A stretch of DNA of 64,000 nucleotides, from the NCBI GenBank assembly GCA_024402135.1, contig JAKSJN010000004.1, positions 1 to 64,000 on the forward strand, read 5' to 3'. Shown piece by piece: positions 45,901 to 53,897 of the stretch. A program made the translations under genes and the position numbers. The DNA comes from Bacteroidales bacterium (GTDB taxonomy: Bacteria > Bacteroidota > Bacteroidia > Bacteroidales > UBA932). How positions within the stretch are numbered: the first letter of the stretch is position 1; each line of letters opens with the position of its first letter. The notes beneath the pieces are model-generated. The model was not told where the DNA came from and ran no database searches. It worked only from the letters and a program-made list of their open reading frames with translations.

Positions 45901-46081
45901 CGGTATGCTCCCTATGGCCCTTGGCCGCGGTGAGGGTTCTGAGATGTGGCGTTCACTGGGTATGACCGTTTGCTGGGGTCTTTCAGTTTCGACCCTTGTG
46001 ACCCTGGTCCTCATCCCGACAGTCTATTGTGTATTCGCGACCCGTCAGGAAAGACGTGCCGCCAAGAAACAGACCAAGTAA
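42980..46081 (+). CDS. RND efflux pump permease (HAE-1/AcrB-like)
   Basis: The 1033-residue inner-membrane pump has twelve expected membrane segments in two halves. The first periplasmic loop starts ISIAQFPDIEANVIMV with YQGASAADIENNL. The membrane proton-relay aspartates are in SIAIGMVVDDAIVVLENV near residue 400, and the second half has GIVVKNGIVLIDY. The motif pattern is that of drug-exporting HAE-1 pumps rather than metal pumps. The substrate is unknown. Confidence 0.94.
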   Translation: MSIYRTAVQKPVTTALIFVAAMVFGIYSLLNISIAQFPDIEANVIMVMSTYQGASAADIENNLTKVLENSLNGVSNLKDISSRSRENTSILTLEFEYGTDLDVATNDVRDKLDLVNSMLPDGVSTPVIFKFSMDDMPIMILSATADASLPGLDKILDDKLATPLARVSGVGTVSISGAPTREIQVYVDPNKLQAYGLSVSTIAQLIAAENRNVPSGNIDIGNDTYNLRVQKEFKDPSEILDIVLGSYNGKAVYVRDVATVRDGNKEKEQQAFTDGERSAQITIQKQSGANTVDVIKKIKKQLVKIQQDLPSDIKIKTVVDSSDNIINTINSLKETIAITLLVVMLVVFVFLGRWRATFIIVLSIPVALLASLVYLFATGNTLNIISMSALSIAIGMVVDDAIVVLENVSTHLERGEKPNEAAVHATSEVAISVIASTLTMLCVFLPLTMLSGMAGIMFKQLGYIVSIIMIVSTTAALTLVPMLCAQFLKVGRKTGKLHNAVFGVINATLDWISEGYAKIIAWATTHRKTVIFGSFGILVVVMALYLPGMKTEFFPQSDQGRLSLTVELPVGTSQEVTGEFAKLLHKEIRDAIPEIKISSFSFGQADSDNAFASMQNNGSNVISMNINAGSMEDRDVTTDEMSKIIRGICDRHPEIKKAQVREGMGGMGGASSLEIEIYGYDFESTDKVAKALQAEMLKTTLFRQVTLSRDEYTPEYQVDFDRTKLALNGLNSTTAGAAFSAAMSGSVASFYREDGEEYSIRVRYAPQFRTSIEDIENIIIYTPQGKAVRMGELGQVVETQVPPSIERKDRSRVITVTGILPKGVALSEAVEGVNAMIDGIDVPPELSVVVAGDYEDQQEMMSDMMLLMVLIILLVYMVMAAQFESFMSPFVIMFSVPFAFVGVAIGLGLTGTALGIMPLVGIMILLGIVVKNGIVLIDYTILCRERGMNVIEASVTAARSRLRPILMTTFTTVLGMLPMALGRGEGSEMWRSLGMTVCWGLSVSTLVTLVLIPTVYCVFATRQERRAAKKQTK

Positions 46082-46082
46082 T

Positions 46083-46376
46083 ATGAAAGCATTATTCATA
46101 GCATATAACCAGGCCTATTACAACGAGATCAATGATCTTCTTGAGGCACATGGACAGCGCGGCTTCACCCAGTGGCAGGACATCCAGGGACGCGGTTCCA
46201 AGACAGGCATTCCTCACTATGGAGATCATGCGTGGCCAGAGATGAACTTCGCTACCCTCTCCGTCCTGGAAGACGAGAAGGTAGCGCCACTTATGGACGC
46301 TCTCAAGGCTAAGGATCAGGAAACTCCTGCCCTTGGTCTCAGAGCCTTCGTATGGAACATTGAGGCAATGTACTAG
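46083..46376 (+). CDS. Small PII-like protein associated with RND pumps (PG0541-type)
   Basis: The 97-residue product starts MKALFIAYNQAYYNEINDLL and has GFTQWQDIQGRGSKTGIPHY and GDHAWPEMNFATLSVLEDEK. This resembles the PG0541 family, small PII/ferredoxin-like proteins encoded directly after RND pump genes in Bacteroidetes. It starts one base after the pump gene stop. A regulatory or accessory role in the pump is inferred from position only. Confidence 0.75.
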   Translation: MKALFIAYNQAYYNEINDLLEAHGQRGFTQWQDIQGRGSKTGIPHYGDHAWPEMNFATLSVLEDEKVAPLMDALKAKDQETPALGLRAFVWNIEAMY

Positions 46377-46391
46377 CCTCATTTTTCACTG

Positions 46392-46422
46392 TTTGAAAAC
46401 CGGCTGCAAATGAGTATATTTG
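46392..46422 (+). promoter_or_regulatory. Promoter of trxA and the following gene run
   Basis: TTTG, 19 bases, TATATTTG: a strong pair, about 45 bases before the thioredoxin ATG. Confidence 0.75.
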
Positions 46423-46466
46423 TAGTCGGTTAATTATATCCATTTGTGAACTTAAACTTAAAGACA

Positions 46467-46781
46467 ATGGCAAAAGTTGTTACAAACACCAATATTGAAG
46501 AGATTCTCGCAGGCTCACAGCCTGTAATGATCGATTTCTGGGCTGTATGGTGCGGTCCGTGCAAGATGCTTTCACCTACCGTTGACGAGGTCGCTGACGA
46601 GTATGAGGGCAAGGCTGTAGTTGCAAAGTGCAACGTTGATGAGGCTGACGAGATCGCCATGAACTATCGCGTGCGCAACATTCCTACTCTCCTTTTCTTC
46701 AAGGGAGGCGAGCTCAAGGAGCGTCTCGTGGGTGTGGTTTCAAAGAAAGAAATCACAGATATTCTCGACTCCCTGATGTAA
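46467..46781 (+). CDS. trxA: Thioredoxin
   Basis: The 104-residue product has the redox-active WCGPCK near residue 31 (context MIDFWAVWCGPCKMLSP) and the cis-proline loop VRNIPTLLFFKGGE. Length and motifs are those of a cytoplasmic thioredoxin with no signal peptide. I chose ATG at MAKVVTN over an upstream GTG. It is followed after eight bases by an outer-membrane protein gene and heads a ten-gene run with gaps of at most 11 bases. Confidence 0.94.
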   Translation: MAKVVTNTNIEEILAGSQPVMIDFWAVWCGPCKMLSPTVDEVADEYEGKAVVAKCNVDEADEIAMNYRVRNIPTLLFFKGGELKERLVGVVSKKEITDILDSLM

Positions 46782-46789
46782 TCGGACAT

Positions 46790-47410
46790 ATGAAGAGGTT
46801 CACTCTTGCAATCGTCCTGCTGTTCGTTGCACTGACTGCTTCTGCCCAGAAGTTCGGAGTGACGGGCGGTGTGACCATGTCTCAGTTCGAAAACATCAAG
46901 GACAGCGGGAGCAATGGGTACAATGTCGGCATAGCCGGAAACTTTCCGCTTGCGCTGGGCTTCAGTCTCCAGCCGGAACTCGTCTACAACGTCAAGGGCG
47001 CCGCTCTTCCTGGAGCATCCGATGCCAAGTATTCGACCGGCTATTGCGAGCTGGGTCTGCAGGCTCAATGGGGTCTGGATCTTATCGTTGCAAAGCCTTA
47101 TGTGATGGTTGAACCATATATCGGAGGCGCTGTAAGCAACAGTCTTAAATTGAACGGTCAGTCCGTAAGGGAGAGCATGGGTGACATTGCCGAAAGGCTG
47201 GAATGCGGCTTTGCCTTGGGTGCAGGTCTGGAGATACTCTACAACCTGCAGCTTTCTGCGAAGTATTTCTGGACCGTGGGCTCTATCCTGGATGGAGACA
47301 GGAAGATAAACACCGGCCTGGGATCCATTGCGTCAGGTCAGATCAACGAAATGCTTGACGGCGCCGGCAATTTCACGGGAACCACCATCTCACTCACATT
47401 CTTCTTCTAG
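46790..47410 (+). CDS. PorT-family outer membrane beta-barrel protein
   Basis: The 206-residue protein has a signal peptide (FTLAIVLLFVALTASAQ). It then alternates amphipathic strands such as FGVTGGVTMSQFENI, SLQPELVYNVKG and YVMVEPYIGGAVSN, and the C terminus TTISLTFFF ends in aromatics as outer-membrane barrels do. Eight strands are likely. The PorT/OmpW-like family is broad and the role is unknown. It is only eight bases from trxA and three from the next gene. Confidence 0.75.
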   Translation: MKRFTLAIVLLFVALTASAQKFGVTGGVTMSQFENIKDSGSNGYNVGIAGNFPLALGFSLQPELVYNVKGAALPGASDAKYSTGYCELGLQAQWGLDLIVAKPYVMVEPYIGGAVSNSLKLNGQSVRESMGDIAERLECGFALGAGLEILYNLQLSAKYFWTVGSILDGDRKINTGLGSIASGQINEMLDGAGNFTGTTISLTFFF

Positions 47411-47413
47411 ACA

Positions 47414-47947
47414 ATGGCTGACAGATATGCGGTATGGTTCTGCGCAGGAAGCGCGACCATCGACCCTAAATTCAACATATTGGCCGACAAGGCTGTCCGT
47501 GCGGCATGTGAATTGGGCTACGGTGCGGTCAGCGGAGGAACGATACGCGGCACCATGAAGATCGTCGCTGATGCTGCACAGGCTTGCGGAGCTCCGAACA
47601 GGGGCATTCTGCCGCGTTTCATGAAGGGGCTGGAGCATCCGGGACTCACAGAACTCATCTGGACGGATACCATGTCTGAACGTAAGGAGGAAATGCGCAA
47701 GGATACGTGTCTTGCAGTTGCCCTTCCCGGTGGAATAGGCACCATGGACGAGTTCTTTGAGACTTTCACGCTTGCAAAGCTCGGGAAGTATGATGGACGT
47801 CTGGTCGCTTTCAATTATGAAGGCTTCTATGATGGTCTCAAGGCTCTCCTTGATCATTTTGTCGAGACAGAGATGCTGGACAGAGACTCCAGGGCGCTTG
47901 TCAGTTTCCCTGAGACTTTGGATGAATTCATTTCATGCATACGATGA
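47414..47947 (+). CDS. LOG-family nucleoside monophosphate phosphoribohydrolase-like protein
   Basis: The 177-residue Rossmann-type protein has the hallmark PGGIGTMDEFFETFT near residue 106 and GYGAVSGGTIRGTM near the N terminus. The LOG family cleaves ribose phosphate from nucleotides such as cytokinin precursors. Older databases call it lysine decarboxylase, which is wrong for this group. The bacterial substrate is not known. It overlaps the next gene by four bases (ATGA). Confidence 0.85.
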   Translation: MADRYAVWFCAGSATIDPKFNILADKAVRAACELGYGAVSGGTIRGTMKIVADAAQACGAPNRGILPRFMKGLEHPGLTELIWTDTMSERKEEMRKDTCLAVALPGGIGTMDEFFETFTLAKLGKYDGRLVAFNYEGFYDGLKALLDHFVETEMLDRDSRALVSFPETLDEFISCIR

Positions 47948-48915
47948 AAGACAGGTTGTCGATACTTGGAGAGGATTGGAAGAAGGTCGAGGAGCTGATC
48001 GCATCCTCGCTTGCAAGCGATATAAAGCTGCTTGATGATCTCAATGCATCCCTGCTTGAGAACTCGGGCAAGAAACTGCGTCCTATGCTCTCGCTGCTCA
48101 TGGCGAAAGCCTGCGGTAAGGTAACTCCTGACAGCATAAAGTTCGCTGCGGCTTCCGAACTTCTTCATAATGCGACTCTGCTCCATGATGACGTGGCAGA
48201 CCAGAGTGCCACACGCCGCGGCAAGCCGACAGTTTTCTCGCTGCTTGGAGGAACTGCCTCGGTGCTGGTCGGAGACTTCTGGCTTGTACGAGCCATGGAG
48301 ACCATCCTGTCGGCCGAGAATGAACGCGATGAGGCTATACGCCTGTTCTCCAAGACGCTGAACAATCTTGCCGAAGGCGAAATGCTGCAGCTGGGAAAGG
48401 CTGAGAGTGCAGATACTACGGAGGCAGACTACCTTCGCATCATATATAACAAGACTGCGACTTTGTTCGAGTCGGCATGCATCACTGCCGCTGTTTCGGC
48501 AGGCGCGGATGAAGTGCTGAGACAGGCGGCCGGAGATTATGCCGTGAATCTGGGCCTTGCTTTCCAGATCAAGGATGACATTCTTGACTATAATGGTTCC
48601 GACATCGGTAAGCCCGTTGGAGTTGACATCCGTGAGCATAAGATCACGATGCCGCTTTTGGGAGCGTTCGTGAATGCCGGAGCGGAGAAGGAAGCAGAGG
48701 TGAGAGCACGTGTCGCAGCGTTGGATGCTGGTGATGCAGATGGCGCGGCCGAGATCATTGAGTTCGCTCGTGAGAATGGAGGCATTGAATACGCCGAGAA
48801 GCGCCTGGAAGATTTCAGACAGCTGGCAGTTGACGCGCTGTCTCCGCTAGCTGAGAGTGAAGCGAAGCAATGCCTTATTGAACTGGCGGCATATGCTGCC
48901 GGACGAAACAAATAG
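47944..48915 (+). CDS. Polyprenyl diphosphate synthase (trans)
   Basis: The enzyme extends isoprenoid chains, probably for menaquinone side chains. The 323-residue protein has SGKKLRPMLSLLMAKA, the first aspartate-rich motif LLHDDVADQSATRRGKPT near residue 83, and the second motif FQIKDDILDYNGSDIGKP near residue 212. The family includes IspA/IspB/HepT, and chain length cannot be read reliably. The ATG that overlaps the preceding stop was preferred to one three codons upstream. Confidence 0.92.
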   Translation: MKDRLSILGEDWKKVEELIASSLASDIKLLDDLNASLLENSGKKLRPMLSLLMAKACGKVTPDSIKFAAASELLHNATLLHDDVADQSATRRGKPTVFSLLGGTASVLVGDFWLVRAMETILSAENERDEAIRLFSKTLNNLAEGEMLQLGKAESADTTEADYLRIIYNKTATLFESACITAAVSAGADEVLRQAAGDYAVNLGLAFQIKDDILDYNGSDIGKPVGVDIREHKITMPLLGAFVNAGAEKEAEVRARVAALDAGDADGAAEIIEFARENGGIEYAEKRLEDFRQLAVDALSPLAESEAKQCLIELAAYAAGRNK

Positions 48916-48918
48916 AAG

Positions 48919-50055
48919 ATGAGATTTTCGGATATATCAGGCAATGAGGATCTGAAGAAAGTGCTGGCGGGAATGGTCTGCCAGGACCGCATTCCTCATG
49001 CGCTGATGATATACGAAAATGACGGTGGTGGAGCGATTCCGATGGTGCTGGCTTTCCTGCAGCATCTTAATTGTCACGACAGGGGAGAACAGGACTCATG
49101 TGGATCCTGCCCTGCATGCAACAGGATGGAGAAGCTTCTGCATGCCGATGTGAAGTTCATTTTCCCTGTGACCAAGGGCACCAAGGTGACTGTGGACAAG
49201 CCCATGTCGCGGGATTATATGAGCTATTGGCGCGAGCTGCTGCTCAGCAATCCGTATTTTATGGAATCTGAGCTCAACGATGCCCTTGGTATCGAGGGCA
49301 AGTCATCGATAATTGCGCTGGCGGAAGCAACTGCAATACGCGAAACCCTCATGACGGCATCTGTCGAGGGAGGTTATCGTGCATTCGTCGTCTATCTGCC
49401 CGAGAAGATGAACGCCGAGACGGCTAACCGTCTGCTCAAGTCGGTCGAGGAACCGCCGGAGAAGACCTTGTTCATTTTCATCACGCATGCGCCGGAGAGG
49501 GTGCTTTCGACTATTTCCTCCCGCTGCGTCGGCCTCAGGCTGCTGCCGCTGGCAAAGGAAGATGTCGCGACAGTGTTGACTGGACGCTTCGGAACGGAAG
49601 CAGGCCGCGCTGCCGAAGTCGCTGCCCATTGCGGCGGCAGTGTGGGCAAGGCTCTTTCCATGCTTGCCGAAGGAGCCGACATTGCTGAAGAAGAGAGACT
49701 CTGGTCCTCGATGCTGGAAGCTGTCGCTTCAAAAGATATGTTGACACTGACCGAAATCGCAGAAGAGATGGGTTCAGTGTCATCGCGTGAAGGGGCGAAG
49801 GCCTTGTGCCGCTACGCCTCTGAAAACCTGAGAAAGATCTTCATGATACAGCAGGGTCTTCCTCAGCTGGCATCCCTTACCACAAGGGAGGCTGAACTTC
49901 TCGGAGATCTGCCCAAGAGGCTCAGAAAGACCTTTACGAGACGTGCTGTATCCAATCTGGACAGGGCTCAGATGCTTGTCGGACGAAATGTCAACCTGAA
50001 GCTTGTATTCTCGGACCTGGCCGTCAAACTATATATGATACAGAATGGACAATAG
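48919..50055 (+). CDS. holB: DNA polymerase III delta' subunit-like clamp-loader protein
   Basis: The 378-residue protein begins with FSDISGNEDLKKVLAGMV and RIPHALMIYEN. It has a zinc-binding cluster CGSCPACNRM near residue 70, the AETANRLLKSVEEPPEKTLF helix region and the SRC motif LSTISSRCVGLRLLPL near residue 200, all typical of clamp-loader delta'. A Walker A loop is absent, as expected for delta'. The 3' end overlaps ricT by 11 bases. Confidence 0.88.
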   Translation: MRFSDISGNEDLKKVLAGMVCQDRIPHALMIYENDGGGAIPMVLAFLQHLNCHDRGEQDSCGSCPACNRMEKLLHADVKFIFPVTKGTKVTVDKPMSRDYMSYWRELLLSNPYFMESELNDALGIEGKSSIIALAEATAIRETLMTASVEGGYRAFVVYLPEKMNAETANRLLKSVEEPPEKTLFIFITHAPERVLSTISSRCVGLRLLPLAKEDVATVLTGRFGTEAGRAAEVAAHCGGSVGKALSMLAEGADIAEEERLWSSMLEAVASKDMLTLTEIAEEMGSVSSREGAKALCRYASENLRKIFMIQQGLPQLASLTTREAELLGDLPKRLRKTFTRRAVSNLDRAQMLVGRNVNLKLVFSDLAVKLYMIQNGQ

Positions 50056-51211
50056 CTTGGAATCCATCAAATACGACTGCTTCCGCGGCTGCGTGGTACA
50101 GGAGAATCAGGAGACTGGAGAATCAACCTGCACCTACCGCCAGGGCTGCTGCAAGCTCGAATCATACAACTGGCTGAACGGAGTGGTACAGCCTGAGTAC
50201 AACGACGTATTCGAGGTGCGCTTCAAGAATACCCGCAAGGGCTTCTATTATAACGCATCCGGCCAGAACGTCAAGCTTGGCGACCTGGTGGTTGTCGAGG
50301 CTGTGACCGGCCACGACCTTGGCATTGTGACTCTGGAAGGACCTATCGTAGGCCGTCAGATGAAGTGCAAAGGCATACCATCGGACGCTCCATTGAGGAA
50401 GATCTACCGCAAGGCCCGCCAGCTGGACATCAATAAGTGGCAGGACGCCATCGCACTTGAGCAGGACACCATGATCAAGTCACGCCGCATCGCTGCGGAG
50501 ATGGGTCTGGAGATGAAGATCGGTGATGTTGAATACCAGGGAGACGGCACTAAGGCGATATTCTACTACATTGCCGACGGCCGTGTCGATTTCCGCCAGC
50601 TCATCAAGGTCTTTGCGGAGGAATTCAAGATCAGGATCGAGATGAAGCAGATCGGAGCACGTCAGGAGGCCGGACTCATCGGAGGTCTGGGAGTATGCGG
50701 ACGTGAGCTCTGCTGCGCGAACTATATCACGAACTTCCAGTCGATCACGACTGCTGCTGCCCGTTGCCAGGATCTCTCGCTCAACCCCCAGAAGCTCGCC
50801 GGTCAGTGCGGAAAGCTCAAATGCTGTCTCAACTACGAGGTCGCAACCTACCAGGATGCTCTTTCACGCATTCCCAAGGTTCCGGAGCCACTGGAGTTCG
50901 AGGATGGAACTGCTTATCTGATAAAGACAGATATCCTTAAGGAGAAGCTCTATTTCTCGTATGAAAAGGGCTCTCTCGCAGAACTCTACCCGCTCGACGC
51001 CGATGAGGTAAGAGAGGTCCAGAGAATGAACAGGGACGGTATCAGGCCTTACTCGCTCAAACCGGAACCGGAACAGAAGTCGCCAGAGTTCGTCACCGCG
51101 GTAGGAGATGACAGCATCAGCCGTTTCGACCATTCGGACCGAAAGAAGAAAAAGAATAACAGGAACCGCCACAAGGGACCTAAGAAGGAGTCGGCAAAGC
51201 CACAGCAGTAA
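50045..51211 (+). CDS. ricT: PSP1-domain protein RicT (YaaT)
   Basis: The 388-residue product has a PSP1 domain (VFEVRFKNTRKGFYYNASG to about residue 200). Cysteines lie in GGLGVCGRELCCANYI and QCGKLKCCLNYE, which in RicT help hold an iron-sulfur cluster. In Firmicutes RicT is part of the Y-complex affecting RNA processing. In Bacteroidetes it stands beside gldH, as here. The C terminus is rich in Lys, Arg and Asn (KKKKNNRNRHKGPKK), suggesting RNA binding. The stop overlaps the gldH start (TAATG). Confidence 0.9.
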   Translation: MDNSLESIKYDCFRGCVVQENQETGESTCTYRQGCCKLESYNWLNGVVQPEYNDVFEVRFKNTRKGFYYNASGQNVKLGDLVVVEAVTGHDLGIVTLEGPIVGRQMKCKGIPSDAPLRKIYRKARQLDINKWQDAIALEQDTMIKSRRIAAEMGLEMKIGDVEYQGDGTKAIFYYIADGRVDFRQLIKVFAEEFKIRIEMKQIGARQEAGLIGGLGVCGRELCCANYITNFQSITTAAARCQDLSLNPQKLAGQCGKLKCCLNYEVATYQDALSRIPKVPEPLEFEDGTAYLIKTDILKEKLYFSYEKGSLAELYPLDADEVREVQRMNRDGIRPYSLKPEPEQKSPEFVTAVGDDSISRFDHSDRKKKKNNRNRHKGPKKESAKPQQ

Positions 51212-51648
51212 TGAAGCGCCTAGCGGCACATATCGCTGTCATTGCGACGTTGTCGGTCGCCTTTGCGTCATGTTCCAAACCGGCTGTCAGTGAAAGTTTC
51301 GTCAGCATTGAGGACCGTGATGTCATAGGCAGCTATGTTTTTGACATGGATCTGTGCGATTCGCTCGCTGCATACGACCTGTATCTCTATACCCGTGTTG
51401 ACCAGAGGCCATCTGAATTGGCGGCACAGGAAGACATGGAACTCCGTGTGAGATGGATTTCTCCGCAAGGGGAACGTTACGAGGAGCAGGTTTATTTCCC
51501 GGTCAGGGAGAAGACAAAGGCTCTGTATCGCAGCGACTTCGCCCCTGTGGAGCCCGGAATATGGAAATTGGAACTCAGCGTCCGCGATGAGGTCGAAGGA
51601 CTGCGCGGAATGGGAATAGTATTGGAAAGAAAGGATGGGACACGATAA
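51211..51648 (+). CDS. gldH: Gliding-motility-type lipoprotein GldH
   Basis: The 145-residue protein has a lipoprotein signal (AVIATLSVAFASC is its core pattern; cysteine near residue 21) and the GldH body with YVFDMDLCDSLAAYDLYLYT and RVRWISPQGERYEEQVYFP. GldH was defined in gliding Flavobacterium, but homologues occur in non-gliding Bacteroidales, so motility is not implied. The window also encodes a T9SS-sorted protease. It sits between ricT and trmB with overlaps on both sides. Confidence 0.88.
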   Translation: MKRLAAHIAVIATLSVAFASCSKPAVSESFVSIEDRDVIGSYVFDMDLCDSLAAYDLYLYTRVDQRPSELAAQEDMELRVRWISPQGERYEEQVYFPVREKTKALYRSDFAPVEPGIWKLELSVRDEVEGLRGMGIVLERKDGTR

Positions 51649-52477
51649 ACTTAGGAAATTCGCCGAGAACGAGACTTTCTCATGCCTCTTGCAGCCTTCG
51701 TCCCAGGAGTTGCTGCAGGATGGTTACTTCTCGCTCCGAGACCACGAGATAAAAGGACATTGGAACGAGCGTATGTTCGACAAGGAACGCCCGATAGTGC
51801 TGGAACTTGGCTGTGGCAAGGGTGAGTACACCATCGACCTTGCCCGCAGAAATCCAGACTGCAACTACATCGGAGTGGACATCAAGGGAGCGCGTCTGTG
51901 GAAGGGTGCCAAGTACGCTCATGAGAACGGTCTGGGCAACGTGGCCTTCCTGCGTACCAGAATCGAGTTCATTACCAGTTTCTTTGCACCTGGAGAGGTG
52001 TCTGAGATATGGCTGACATTCTCCGATCCCCAGATGAAGAGTGAGAACAGCCGCCTTACCTCACCGCTGTTTCTTGAGAGATATCGCAGTTTCCTCAAGC
52101 CTGGCGGCATAGTGCATCTTAAGACCGACAGCACATTCCTCCACCAGTACTCGCGCGCTGTCGTGGAACAGAACGGTCTCGCCAAGCTGGCTTGCACGGA
52201 TGATCTTTACGGCACTCCGCGCACTGAGCTGCTGCTGACAGCGGAAGAGGCCGCCGAGTCCAAGGTGGATGCTCTCTACGAGGTCCAGACCTTCTACGAG
52301 AAGATGTTCCTGGCAAAGGGTCTCAAGATCACATATCTGCGATTCATGCTTGACCACGAAGGAAAGTATGAGTATCCGGAGTTCGATGCTGCCTACTGGC
52401 GCAGCGTAGAGGGTACCCGCAGGTCTTTTGACCACAAATCAAACAAGAATTACGATTATGCCGAAAGCGAAGAGTAA
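51635..52477 (+). CDS. trmB: tRNA (guanine-N7-)-methyltransferase
   Basis: It methylates G46 in the tRNA variable loop. The 280-residue product has the SAM loop [18 protein letters not shown] near residue 55, then [14 protein letters not shown] and the family motif [18 protein letters not shown] near residue 130 (usually FPDPWxKKRHxKRR). The form is longer at the C terminus than enteric TrmB, with a tail after [13 protein letters not shown]. It overlaps gldH by 14 bases and smpB by 20. Confidence 0.9.
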   Translation: MGHDKLRKFAENETFSCLLQPSSQELLQDGYFSLRDHEIKGHWNERMFDKERPIVLELGCGKGEYTIDLARRNPDCNYIGVDIKGARLWKGAKYAHENGLGNVAFLRTRIEFITSFFAPGEVSEIWLTFSDPQMKSENSRLTSPLFLERYRSFLKPGGIVHLKTDSTFLHQYSRAVVEQNGLAKLACTDDLYGTPRTELLLTAEEAAESKVDALYEVQTFYEKMFLAKGLKITYLRFMLDHEGKYEYPEFDAAYWRSVEGTRRSFDHKSNKNYDYAESEE

Positions 52478-52913
52478 AGTACAGATAAACAACCGTCGCG
52501 CAAGTTTCGATTACGAGTTTCTCGAGACCTACGAGGCAGGCATTGTTCTGGTCGGCACTGAGATCAAGTCTCTGCGCCAGGGCAAGGCGTCGCTGTCGGA
52601 TTCATTCTGCTACTTCGTCAACGGAGAGCTCTATGTAAAGGGCATGAACATCGCGACCTATTTCTGGGGCTCATGGGGTGGTCATGAACCTGCACGCGAC
52701 CGCAAGCTCCTGCTTACCAAGAAGGAACTCAAGCACCTTGCCCAAGCGGTGAAGCTCAAGGGACTCACCATTGTTGCCGTACGCGCCTATATCGCTGAAA
52801 ACGGCTACGCGAAGCTCCATATAGCCCTTGCCAAGGGTAAGCATGAGTACGACAAGCGTCAGTCCATAAAGGACAAGGACCTTCGTCGCGAAATGGACCG
52901 TTCGGGCTATTAG
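52458..52913 (+). CDS. smpB: SsrA-binding protein SmpB
   Basis: SmpB binds tmRNA and brings it to stalled ribosomes. The 151-residue protein has [20 protein letters not shown], then [20 protein letters not shown], and the C-terminal [20 protein letters not shown], which are highly conserved. I chose ATG at MPKAKSKV, matching the family N terminus, rather than one ten codons upstream. It begins inside the 3' end of trmB. Confidence 0.95.
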   Translation: MPKAKSKVQINNRRASFDYEFLETYEAGIVLVGTEIKSLRQGKASLSDSFCYFVNGELYVKGMNIATYFWGSWGGHEPARDRKLLLTKKELKHLAQAVKLKGLTIVAVRAYIAENGYAKLHIALAKGKHEYDKRQSIKDKDLRREMDRSGY

Positions 52914-52924
52914 AACTGCATCCC

Positions 52925-53749
52925 ATGCCAAAGATGAAACTGCCGATAGCCGCGGAACTTCCGCAGCCCGAGCACATCGATATCGATGCGCTTGCGGCCT
53001 CATGGCTTGACGGCAGCTTGGATCTGGTCTGCGTCCTTGGCCCTACAGCCTCCGGAAAGACAAAGTATGCGGTCGCGCTCGCAGCAAGGCTCAGCGAGGC
53101 TGTATCGCGCCTTAAACCGGAACTTGGGCATGTCCAGTGCGAGATACTCTCAGCCGACTCCCGTCAGGTCTATCGCGGCATGGACATAGGAACGGGCAAG
53201 GATCTTTGTGAATACGGTGACGTTCCATATCACCTTATCGACATATGCGAGGCAGGGGAGCGTTACAATGTCTACCGCTTCCAGAAAGACTTTGCCGACG
53301 CTTACAATGAAATCCGCTCCCGTGGCTGTCTGCCTATTCTTTGCGGCGGTACAGGACTCTATATAGAGTCAGCGACTCGCGGATATGATTTCAGCAAGGA
53401 TAATCCTCAGGTGGATCCTTCACTGCTGCCGCAGCATACTTTCTACATCGGTACCTTGGTGGACAGGGATACCCGCAATGCCCGTATAGACGCCCGTCTT
53501 GACGCGCGTCTGGAAGAGGGTATGGTAGACGAAATCCGCGGCCTTATCGACCGCGGAGTACCTTCTGAGAATCTAATCTGGTATGGATTGGAGTACAAGT
53601 TCGTGACGCAGTATGTTCTGGGGGAGATCAGTTACGATTTCATGAAAGAACACCTTGGCATCGCCATCCACCAGTTCGCCAAACGTCAGATGACCTGGTT
53701 CCGCGGCATGGAGCGCGATGGCGTCGAAATCCACTGGACCGAAGTCTGA
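52925..53749 (+). CDS. miaA: tRNA dimethylallyltransferase (short form)
   Basis: The enzyme adds an isopentenyl group to A37 of tRNAs reading UNN codons. The 274-residue protein has the P-loop CVLGPTASGKTKYAVALA near residue 40, SADSRQVYRGMDIGTGKDL near residue 80, PYHLIDICEAGERYNVYRFQ and GGTGLYIESATRGYDF. It is about 30-40 residues shorter than E. coli MiaA and lacks a recognisable RALE-type segment in the middle. Bacteroides relatives carry two MiaA types, and this appears to be the short one. It ends the ten-gene run. Confidence 0.9.
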   Translation: MPKMKLPIAAELPQPEHIDIDALAASWLDGSLDLVCVLGPTASGKTKYAVALAARLSEAVSRLKPELGHVQCEILSADSRQVYRGMDIGTGKDLCEYGDVPYHLIDICEAGERYNVYRFQKDFADAYNEIRSRGCLPILCGGTGLYIESATRGYDFSKDNPQVDPSLLPQHTFYIGTLVDRDTRNARIDARLDARLEEGMVDEIRGLIDRGVPSENLIWYGLEYKFVTQYVLGEISYDFMKEHLGIAIHQFAKRQMTWFRGMERDGVEIHWTEV

Positions 53750-53761
53750 TTCATGTTTCAT

Positions 53762-53891
53762 AGACCCCGGAGGTGACTATCTCCAGAACCACTGCCACCC
53801 TCGGCAGTTAAGAGGGGGGACCATGAACGAAGTGAATGGTGGGGTCGAGCGACAGCGAGACGGTGAAGGAGATAATCCACCTCCGAGGTCT
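53762..53891. repeat. Intergenic palindromic element with nested hairpins
   Basis: The outer arms AGACCCCGGAGGTGACTATC and the matching right arm ending CACCTCCGAGGTCT (with GGAGAT and ATCTCC inside) pair with small bulges. Between them lie CTGCC/GGCAG and CCAT/ATGG hairpins. The whole fills nearly all of the gap between the convergent miaA and PorV-like genes. It may act as a terminator or be a dispersed repeat; no second copy is in this window. Confidence 0.65.
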
Positions 53892-53897
53892 CTGCCA

